From the NCBI GenBank assembly GCA_045105075.1, contig JBGCDD010000016.1, forward strand, positions 1 through 6,031: 6,031 bases of DNA, in the 5' to 3' direction. This DNA comes from JBGCDD01 sp045105075. Lineage in GTDB: Bacteria > Pseudomonadota > Alphaproteobacteria > Rhodobacterales > Rhodobacteraceae. Below the pieces are notes generated by a model. That model had not been told where the DNA came from and did no database searches. It saw only the letters and a program-made list of their open reading frames with translations. Shown one piece after another: positions 1 to 5,215 of the stretch. Numbering within the stretch: position 1 is the stretch's first letter; each line of letters begins with the position of its first letter. The position numbers were made by a program, and so were the translations under genes.

Positions 1-1
1 C

Positions 2-985
2 TATACCGTACCGACCTGGCCCAAAGCTTATGGCGGCGCTGGTCTGGACCGTGCCCATGAAAAAGTGTTCCACGAAGAAATGGCGCGTATCAACGCGCGC
101 TCGCCGCTGCAGAGCTTTGGCATCTGGATGCTCGGGCCGGCTTTGCTGCATTTCGGCACCGAAGAGCAGAAACTGCATTATCTGCCGCCCATCGCACGGG
201 GCGAAATCCGCTGGTGTCAGGGTTATTCTGAACCCGGCGCGGGCAGCGATCTGGCCAGCGTTCAGACCAAATGCGAGGACAAGGGGGATCACTGGCTGAT
301 CAACGGTCAAAAGATCTGGACCTCTTATGCAGACAAAGCCGACTGGATCTTTGCACTGGTGCGTTCGGACAAGGACGCGGTCAAACACAAAGGGATTTCC
401 TTTGTCTTAATCGACATGACCAGCAAGGGGGTGACGACCCGGCCGATCAAGCTGATCTCGGGTGTGTCGCCGTTCTGCGAGACGTTTTTCGATGATGTCG
501 CGGTACCCAAGCACCATGTTGTGGGCGAAGTGAACCGGGGCTGGGACGTGGCCAAATACCTGCTGACCCACGAGCGCACGATGATTTCCGGCGGTGGTCA
601 AGGGCTTGGCGGCGGACGTGCCCTGGGGGCCGTATTGGCCGATGAGGGCAATCTGGATGACGCCACTCTGCGAGCTTGCGCGCTCAAGGCTGAGGTCGAC
701 GCGCTGTCGATTGGCCTGACATTGGAGCGGTACAAGGACATGGCCGAGCAGGGCCAGGGCGTTGGCGATGCCAGTGCGATGTTGAAATATGTTGGCACCG
801 AGCTGAACAAAGATCGCCACGAGCTGATGATGGCTTCGGGCGGCTCTGATGCTTTGGCCTGGGACGGCGAGCATGGCTCGCGCCCCGCCGACTGGCTACG
901 CACCAAGGCCAACTCGATCGAAGGCGGCACCTCTGAGGTGATGCTGTCCATCGTGTCGCGCCGTGTATTGGGGTTGCCCGCATGA
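2..985 (+). CDS. Acyl-CoA dehydrogenase, catalytic (alpha-type) subunit, 5'-truncated
   Basis: This gene is open from base 2 and runs off the left edge; 327 residues are visible and roughly 60-80 N-terminal residues are probably missing, since the family is usually 380-410 long. It should oxidise an acyl-CoA to the 2,3-enoyl-CoA with FAD, passing electrons to ETF in the cytoplasm. Counting from the first visible residue, the FAD/substrate signature YSEPGAGSD is at 75-83, the flavin-contacting WTS at 106-108, and the C-terminal SIEGGTSE at 306-313, whose E308 lines up with the catalytic Glu of the family. The usual RxQFG motif and the QxHGGxG loop are absent; the loop position reads MASGGSDALAWDG. 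Those motifs occur in the next gene, so the two proteins probably form one heteromeric enzyme. A GTG at 65 opens an apparent start, but the preceding codons (PTWPKAYGGAGL) are typical dehydrogenase sequence, so it is internal. Family call is very secure; substrate unknown. Confidence 0.95.
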   Translation, partial: YTVPTWPKAYGGAGLDRAHEKVFHEEMARINARSPLQSFGIWMLGPALLHFGTEEQKLHYLPPIARGEIRWCQGYSEPGAGSDLASVQTKCEDKGDHWLINGQKIWTSYADKADWIFALVRSDKDAVKHKGISFVLIDMTSKGVTTRPIKLISGVSPFCETFFDDVAVPKHHVVGEVNRGWDVAKYLLTHERTMISGGGQGLGGGRALGAVLADEGNLDDATLRACALKAEVDALSIGLTLERYKDMAEQGQGVGDASAMLKYVGTELNKDRHELMMASGGSDALAWDGEHGSRPADWLRTKANSIEGGTSEVMLSIVSRRVLGLPA

Positions 986-2091
986 GCTCGCTTTTGAAAA
1001 CCGAAGAAGAAACCATGCTGGCCGACGCCGCGCGCGGCTTTCTCGATGATGCGGCCCCGGTGTCGCACCTCCGTGGCCTGCGCGATGCTGGTCAAACTCA
1101 TGATCCGGCCCTGTGGCGCGAGATGGCAGCAATGGGCTGGGCGGGTATTCTGATACCCGAAGAACAGGGCGGCTCTGATATGGGCCATGCTGCAGCCGGG
1201 GTTTTGGCGGCCGAGATGGGCAAAACATTGGTCAGCTCACCGTTTCTGTCCAGCGCCGTGATCGCCGCAACCGCCCTGCGTCAGGTTGCTGGGTCCGAAG
1301 CTGCGCTTTCGGCCATCGCTTCGGGCGAACGGCTTTATGCGCTGGCGGTCGACGAGCGGTCCAAATTCGCTCCCGAAGCCAGCGAAATGGAGGCCCGCCG
1401 TGACGGCAATGGGTTCCGGCTGAGCGGGTCAAAAACCTTTGTGGTTGATGGTGGCATGGCCGATCATCTTCTGGTTCTGGCGCGTACCCCGGATGGGTTG
1501 ACGCTGTTTGATATACCTGCCGAGCGTGCCGGGATCACCCGTACCGCGCAATCAATGATCGACAACCGCGATGCAGCGAAGATCGATTTCGCCGATGTCG
1601 AGGCGACAGGCGAGGATGTGATCGGCTCGGTGGATGACGCGATGAGCGTGCTGCGCCCCGCGCTAGAGGCCGGGCAAGCCGCGCTGGCCGCCGAAATGTC
1701 GGGCCTGGCTGCGGGCGCTTTTGGCATGACGGTCGCCTATCTGAAAGACCGCAAACAATTCGGCGTGCCCATCGGCAGCTTTCAGGCATTGCAACACCGC
1801 GCCGCTGATCTGTGGTGCGAAACCGAAGTCACCGCATCGGCCATCGCCCATGCGGGCCGACTGTTGGACCAGGACCCAAACAACGCAACCATGGCGGTGT
1901 CATTGGCCAAAGCCCGCGCCACAGACACGGCCAAAAAGGCGGTGATCGAAGGCGTGCAGATGCACGGCGGCATCGGCATGACCGACGCATTTGACATGGG
2001 CTTTTTCATGAAGCGCGCCCGTGTGTCGGCAGAGTGGCTGGGCGATTATGGCTATCACGCCGAACAAGTTGCCCGCGCAAGAGGATTTTGA
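982..2091 (+). CDS. Acyl-CoA dehydrogenase, non-catalytic (beta-type) subunit
   Basis: This 369-residue protein is a full-length acyl-CoA dehydrogenase homologue. Its ATG overlaps the stop of the preceding gene in an ATGA, which suggests translational coupling and 1:1 production; only a weak G-rich stretch lies before the start. The C-terminal half carries the FAD-contact motifs DRKQFGVPIGSFQALQHR (256-273) and QMHGGIGMT (326-333). The middle domain lacks the TEPxxGSD-type signature, and the C-terminus (FFMKRARVSAEWLGDYGYHA) has no EGGT-type catalytic Glu. It is therefore unlikely to be active alone. Paired acyl-CoA dehydrogenases with such complementary half-sites are known as alpha2-beta2 enzymes in mycobacterial cholesterol side-chain degradation (FadE/ChsE pairs) and in proteobacterial bile-acid degradation. 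The inferred role is to complete the FAD site of the upstream subunit. The alternative, a self-contained dehydrogenase of unusual substrate range, is less likely because the Glu is missing. Confidence 0.92.
   Translation: MSSLLKTEEETMLADAARGFLDDAAPVSHLRGLRDAGQTHDPALWREMAAMGWAGILIPEEQGGSDMGHAAAGVLAAEMGKTLVSSPFLSSAVIAATALRQVAGSEAALSAIASGERLYALAVDERSKFAPEASEMEARRDGNGFRLSGSKTFVVDGGMADHLLVLARTPDGLTLFDIPAERAGITRTAQSMIDNRDAAKIDFADVEATGEDVIGSVDDAMSVLRPALEAGQAALAAEMSGLAAGAFGMTVAYLKDRKQFGVPIGSFQALQHRAADLWCETEVTASAIAHAGRLLDQDPNNATMAVSLAKARATDTAKKAVIEGVQMHGGIGMTDAFDMGFFMKRARVSAEWLGDYGYHAEQVARARGF
2079..2085 (+). promoter_or_regulatory. Ribosome binding site for the RhlG-like SDR
   Basis: AAGAGGA lies 9 bases before the ATG at 2095, inside the last codons of the upstream dehydrogenase gene. 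It supports this start and continued translation along one mRNA. Confidence 0.7.
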
Positions 2092-2094
2092 GCG

Positions 2095-2916
2095 ATGACA
2101 CCAGACGTACTTTTCAACCTGAGCGGCAAAACCGCATTGGTCACCGGTGGCGCCACAGGGATCGGGCGCATGGCCGCCGAAGCTCTGGTGCGTGCGGGGG
2201 CGCGGGTGTTGATTGCCTCGCGCAAGGGCGACGCCTGCGAAGCGGTTGCGGCGCAGCTAAACGCGCTTGATGCACCCGGCACCGCGATTGGATTTGCTGG
2301 CGATGTCAGCACCAGCGACGGTGTGACGGCCTTGGTCGATCAGGTGAAGAGCCACACACAAACCCTTGATATCCTGATGAACAATGCGGGTCGGTCATGG
2401 GGCGCGCCGCTCGGTCAGTTCCCGTTCGAGGCTTGGGACAAGGTCATGTCGCTGAACGTCTCGGGTCTGTTCCACCTCACCCAAAACCTGCTGCCGATGT
2501 TGATCGCATCGGGCAAACCCGGCGATCCGGCCCGCGTCGTCAACGTGGGCTCGGTTATGGGAGACGTGGCCATGGGCGACGGCGCCTATTCCTATTCCGC
2601 CTCCAAAGCCGCGGTGCACCATTTGACCAAAATAATGGGCAAAGAACTGGCCGGTCACAATATTACGGTCAACGCATTGGCGCCGGGGCCTTTTGTGTCC
2701 AAAATGACCGCTTTCGCCACCGCAGACGAAGGCATGCGCGAAAAAGTTGGCGCCGATGTGCCGCTGGGCCGGGTCGGGCGCGACGAAGACATCGCCGGTT
2801 GCATGTTGTTCCTGTGCGGTCTGGGCGGCGCTTATGTGACGGGCGCGATCATCCCGGTTTCGGGTGGCATCAATACGATGTCCGCTCCAAATATCTTTTC
2901 CGCAGCAATGCATTAG
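2095..2916 (+). CDS. Short-chain dehydrogenase/reductase, RhlG-like 3-oxoacyl reductase type
   Basis: This is a 273-residue classical SDR, a cytoplasmic NAD(P)-dependent oxidoreductase. The cofactor motif TGGATGIG is at 17-24, SRK at 42-44 after the second strand points to NADP(H), GDV is at 69-71 and NNAG at 96-99. The catalytic set is N121, S153, Y167 and K171. The stretch NNAGRSWGAP followed by AWDKVMSLNVSGLF, and the VGSVMG and GAYSYSASKAAVHHL segments, resemble Pseudomonas RhlG and its relatives, which reduce 3-oxoacyl groups with NADPH; this resemblance is from memory, not a search. In this cluster it could interconvert 3-hydroxy- and 3-oxoacyl-CoA, or reduce a keto group on a particular substrate. 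Only three bases separate it from the upstream dehydrogenase stop, so it is very probably in the same operon. SDR membership is certain; the direction of reaction and the substrate are not. Confidence 0.93.
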   Translation: MTPDVLFNLSGKTALVTGGATGIGRMAAEALVRAGARVLIASRKGDACEAVAAQLNALDAPGTAIGFAGDVSTSDGVTALVDQVKSHTQTLDILMNNAGRSWGAPLGQFPFEAWDKVMSLNVSGLFHLTQNLLPMLIASGKPGDPARVVNVGSVMGDVAMGDGAYSYSASKAAVHHLTKIMGKELAGHNITVNALAPGPFVSKMTAFATADEGMREKVGADVPLGRVGRDEDIAGCMLFLCGLGGAYVTGAIIPVSGGINTMSAPNIFSAAMH

Positions 2917-2918
2917 AC

Positions 2919-2923
2919 AAGGA
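2919..2923 (+). promoter_or_regulatory. Ribosome binding site for the second SDR
   Basis: AAGGA lies 9 bases before the ATG at 2933, in the 16-base gap between the two SDR genes. It fixes the start that gives the N-terminus MSIRFDGRVAIVTGAG. Confidence 0.75.
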
Positions 2924-2932
2924 TCTTAAACC

Positions 2933-3859
2933 ATGAGTATCCGATTTGATGGCCGCGTGGCCATTGTCACCGGCGCTGGAACTGGGCTGGGACGCTGCCA
3001 CGCCATGGGTCTCGCCGCACGCGGCGCACGCGTTGTGGTCAATGATTTGGGGGTGACAACAGATGGGTTGGGCGGGTCGTCCGAAGCTGCACAAACTGTC
3101 GTTGAGGACATTCGCGCCGCGGGCGGAACAGCAATGGCGCACGGCACCGATGTTTGCGATGAAGCTGGCGTGGCCGATATGATCGCTCAAACAAAATCCG
3201 AATGGGGCCAGATCGACATCGTCGTCAATAATGCGGGGATCCTGCGCGACAAAACCTTTGCAAAGATGTCGATGTCTGACTTCCGCAAGGTGGTCGATGT
3301 GCATCTGATTGGCTCTGCCACTGTGACCCATGCCTGCTGGCCGATCATGCGAGAACAGCAATATGGGCGCATTGTTCTGACCTCTTCGGCGTCCGGGCTT
3401 TACGGCAACTTTGGCCAGTCCAACTATGGTGCGGCCAAAGCGGCCATGATGGGTTTGATGAATGTGCTGCATCTGGAGGGTGCTCGCGACAACATCCGCA
3501 TCAATACTTTGGCCCCGACCGCGGCCACCAGAATGACCGAAAAACTGCTTCCCGCTGAAGCGGCGGCATTGCTTGCGCCTGAAACCATCACCCCCGGTTT
3601 GCTGTATCTGGTCAGCGAAGACGCACCCAGCCGAATAGTCCTGGGCGCAGGCGGTGGAAGCTTTGCGCAAACACGCGTCTATGAAACCCAAGGCATCACG
3701 CTTGGAGGCGACGAAAACACCCCCGAAGCCGTCGCCAAGGCCTTCGCCCAAATCAGCGCTCCGGATGATCAGGAAGACCTAACAAACGCTTTTGAACAAA
3801 CCCGCAAGTACGCCCGCAATGCCGCCGAGCGAGACGGGCTCGAACTGGATTGGGGCTAG
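2933..3859 (+). CDS. SDR-family (3R)-hydroxyacyl-CoA dehydrogenase, HSD17B4/MFE-2 type
   Basis: This 308-residue SDR probably oxidises a (3R)-3-hydroxyacyl-CoA to the 3-oxoacyl-CoA with NAD+, the step before thiolysis. The cofactor motif TGAGTGLG is at 13-20; D38 in VVVNDLG favours NAD(H) over NADP(H). NNAG is at 99-102 and the catalytic residues are S152, Y165 and K169. Segments NAGILRDKTFAKMS, DVHLIGSATVTHACW and LTSSASGLYGNFGQSNYGAAK closely follow the dehydrogenase domain of eukaryotic multifunctional enzyme type 2 (HSD17B4), including His124 where classical SDRs have Asn. As in that group, the Rossmann core is followed by a tail of about 60 residues (from about 245) containing TPEAVAKAFAQI. 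The hydratase and sterol-carrier domains of the eukaryotic enzyme are not fused here. The gene sits between another SDR and a thiolase, which fits a beta-oxidation role. Cofactor and stereochemistry are inferred from the family. Confidence 0.93.
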   Translation: MSIRFDGRVAIVTGAGTGLGRCHAMGLAARGARVVVNDLGVTTDGLGGSSEAAQTVVEDIRAAGGTAMAHGTDVCDEAGVADMIAQTKSEWGQIDIVVNNAGILRDKTFAKMSMSDFRKVVDVHLIGSATVTHACWPIMREQQYGRIVLTSSASGLYGNFGQSNYGAAKAAMMGLMNVLHLEGARDNIRINTLAPTAATRMTEKLLPAEAAALLAPETITPGLLYLVSEDAPSRIVLGAGGGSFAQTRVYETQGITLGGDENTPEAVAKAFAQISAPDDQEDLTNAFEQTRKYARNAAERDGLELDWG

Positions 3860-3864
3860 ACCCC

Positions 3865-3910
3865 TTCATCTTTCAAGAAAAACTCCGGGGGTCCGGGGGC
3901 TGGCCCCCGG
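3865..3910 (+). repeat. Intergenic GC-rich hairpin element, copy A
   Basis: The 82-base gap between the second SDR and the thiolase gene holds TTCATCTT (3865-3872), an A-run (3878-3882) and then CCGGGGG twice (3885-3891 and 3893-3899), followed after CTGG by the complementary CCCCCGG (3904-3910). The inner hairpin has a 7-bp all-GC stem and a 4-base loop. No T-run follows on the + strand, so it should not be a standard terminator for the operon. Read on the - strand, the outer stem is followed by AGTTTTTCTT, which is terminator-like. The same T-run plus AAGATGAA layout recurs after the thiolase gene in the opposite orientation. From memory, such elements are abundant between genes in Rhodobacterales. 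No clear promoter is visible in the gap. Confidence 0.6.
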
Positions 3911-3926
3911 CGCTCTGTCACAACTC

Positions 3927-3933
3927 AAAAGGA
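3927..3933 (+). promoter_or_regulatory. Ribosome binding site deciding the thiolase start
   Basis: AAAAGGA lies 8 bases before the ATG at 3942. It selects this start over an in-frame ATG at 3792 that would lie inside the upstream SDR gene and add 50 residues not seen in thiolases. Confidence 0.8.
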
Positions 3934-3941
3934 TCAAAATC

Positions 3942-5138
3942 ATGCGCGACGCTGTTATCGTTTCCACTGCCCGCACGCCCATTGGCAAAGCCTATCGCGG
4001 CGCCTTCAATGCCACGACTCCGCAGGCTTTGGCCGCCCATGCCATCGAAAACGCGGTGAAACGCGCCGGGATCGACGGCGCCGAGATCAGTGATTGCATT
4101 TTGGGCGCTGCTTTGCAGCAAGGTCATTCCGGCGGCAACATCGCGCGCCAAGCGGCCGTTCGTGCCGGCCTTCCGGTCAGCGTCGCAGGCATGTCGCTCG
4201 ACCGCCAGTGCGCTTCGGGCATGATGGCGATTGCCACAGCGGCCAAGCAAGTCGTGCATGATGGTATGGATGTTGTGATCGGCGGCGGCGTTGAGAGCAT
4301 CTCGATGGTGCAAACGGCCGACATGCGCGTTGCTGGCGACCCGTGGCTGATGGCCAACAAATCCGACATCTACATGAGCATGCTGGAAACCGCAGAAACG
4401 GTTGCGGCGCGTTACGATGTGAGCCGTGAGGTGCAGGACGCGTATTCTGCCCAGAGTCAGGACCGGACACATATCGCTCAGGAAGCAGGTCGGTTTGATG
4501 ATGAAATCGTGCCAATGAGCACGATCATGAAAATCCAGAACAAAGAAACCAAAGAGATCAGCGAACACGAGGTGACGCTCAGCAAGGACGAAGGCAACCG
4601 TCCGGGCACCACCGCCGAAAGCCTTTCGGGCTTGCAGCCCGTTTTCAAGAACGGGCTGACAATCAAAGAGGGCAAATACATCACGGCGGGCAATGCAAGT
4701 CAGTTGTCTGACGGTGCATCGGCTTGTGTGGTGATGGAAGCGTCGCTGGCCGAGAAAAAGGGCCTGCAACCGTTGGGTCGTTACATTGGCGTGATGGCGG
4801 CGGGGTGTGAACCTGATGAGATGGGGATCGGCCCTGTATTTGCCGTGCCAAAACTGCTCGAAGCCCACGGGTTGAAAATGGACGATATCGGGCTTTGGGA
4901 GCTGAACGAAGCCTTTGCGGTTCAGGTGCTTTATTCGCGCGACCGTCTGGGCATTCCGGATGAGTTGTTGAATGTCGATGGTGGCGCAATTTCCATTGGC
5001 CATCCTTATGGGATGTCGGGCGCACGTATGGTCGGTCATGCGTTGATCGAGGGGAAACGGCGCGGTGTGAAATACGTGGTCTGCACCATGTGCATCGGCG
5101 GCGGTATGGGCGGCGCGGGTTTGTTCGAAGTGCTCTAA
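3942..5138 (+). CDS. Thiolase (acetyl-CoA C-acyltransferase family)
   Basis: This 398-residue protein has normal thiolase length and should cleave a 3-oxoacyl-CoA with CoA into acetyl-CoA (or propionyl-CoA) and a shortened acyl-CoA, or run the reverse condensation, in the cytoplasm. The N-terminus MRDAVIVSTARTPIGKAYRG is typical of the family. The acylated nucleophile is C90 in DRQCASGM; NEAFA is at 322-326, the catalytic His is H354 in GHPYGMSGAR, and the second catalytic Cys is C384 in CIGGGMGGAG, where many members have Gln in place of Met389. All expected active-site residues are present, so it should be active. Its place after the acyl-CoA dehydrogenase and hydroxyacyl-CoA dehydrogenase genes supports a degradative role rather than polyhydroxybutyrate synthesis, where phaB would be expected alongside. 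It is separated from the SDR gene by a hairpin-bearing gap, so it may be co-transcribed or partly independent. Chain-length preference cannot be read from the sequence. Confidence 0.95.
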   Translation: MRDAVIVSTARTPIGKAYRGAFNATTPQALAAHAIENAVKRAGIDGAEISDCILGAALQQGHSGGNIARQAAVRAGLPVSVAGMSLDRQCASGMMAIATAAKQVVHDGMDVVIGGGVESISMVQTADMRVAGDPWLMANKSDIYMSMLETAETVAARYDVSREVQDAYSAQSQDRTHIAQEAGRFDDEIVPMSTIMKIQNKETKEISEHEVTLSKDEGNRPGTTAESLSGLQPVFKNGLTIKEGKYITAGNASQLSDGASACVVMEASLAEKKGLQPLGRYIGVMAAGCEPDEMGIGPVFAVPKLLEAHGLKMDDIGLWELNEAFAVQVLYSRDRLGIPDELLNVDGGAISIGHPYGMSGARMVGHALIEGKRRGVKYVVCTMCIGGGMGGAGLFEVL

Positions 5139-5152
5139 GCGCAAGCTTTGTT

Positions 5153-5186
5153 CCTGCCGGGGGATGCCTCCGGCGGGGATATTTTT
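5153..5186 (+). terminator. Probable intrinsic terminator after the thiolase gene
   Basis: Bases 5153-5163 pair with 5167-5177 as an 11-bp GC-rich stem with two G-T (G-U in RNA) pairs and a 3-base ATG loop. It is followed at once by GATATTTTT (5178-5186). It starts 14 bases after the thiolase stop, so it would end the dehydrogenase-SDR-thiolase transcript. The interruption of the T-run by GATA makes it less than ideal, and leak-through into the next gene is possible. Confidence 0.6.
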
Positions 5187-5197
5187 GGCAAGATGAA
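5153..5197 (-). repeat. Intergenic GC-rich hairpin element, copy B (inverted relative to copy A)
   Basis: The hairpin, TTTTT run (5182-5186) and AAGATGAA (5190-5197) repeat the layout of the element before the thiolase gene, but in the opposite orientation. Spacing from T-run to AAGATGAA is 3 bases here and 5 in the other copy. The stems differ in sequence, so the two copies are relatives rather than identical repeats. Together they flank the thiolase gene. Confidence 0.5.
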
Positions 5198-5204
5198 AGA
5201 GGGA
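5198..5204 (+). promoter_or_regulatory. Ribosome binding site for the NMO-family gene
   Basis: AGAGGGA lies 11 bases before the ATG at 5216, immediately after the conserved AAGATGAA of hairpin element B. It is the only good Shine-Dalgarno match near this start. Confidence 0.6.
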
Positions 5205-5215
5205 CGGGGCGCGAT

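Noticed and set aside
65..67. GTG at 65 as the start of the first dehydrogenase gene
   Set aside because: The frame is open to base 2 and the codons before the GTG encode family-typical sequence (PTWPKAYGGAGL), so the gene is cut by the window edge.
982..2091. Loss of the catalytic Glu in the second dehydrogenase, as a sign of a decaying pseudogene
   Set aside because: The frame is intact and full-length, the other FAD motifs are well conserved, and they complement those missing from the partner, which points to subunit specialisation.
3302..3304. His124 instead of the usual Asn of the SDR catalytic tetrad in the second SDR, as a sign of lost activity
   Set aside because: As I recall the HSD17B4/MFE-2 dehydrogenase domain also has His in this VHLxG segment and is active, so it is a subgroup trait.
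2870..3751. A 293-codon open frame on the - strand opposite the second SDR gene
   Set aside because: The same kind of shadow: unnatural composition, no motif, and it lies wholly over well-supported coding sequence on the + strand.
3792..3941. An N-terminal extension of the thiolase from the ATG at 3792
   Set aside because: It would overlap the SDR gene by 68 bases and read through the hairpin element. The ATG at 3942 has a good Shine-Dalgarno sequence and gives the standard thiolase N-terminus.
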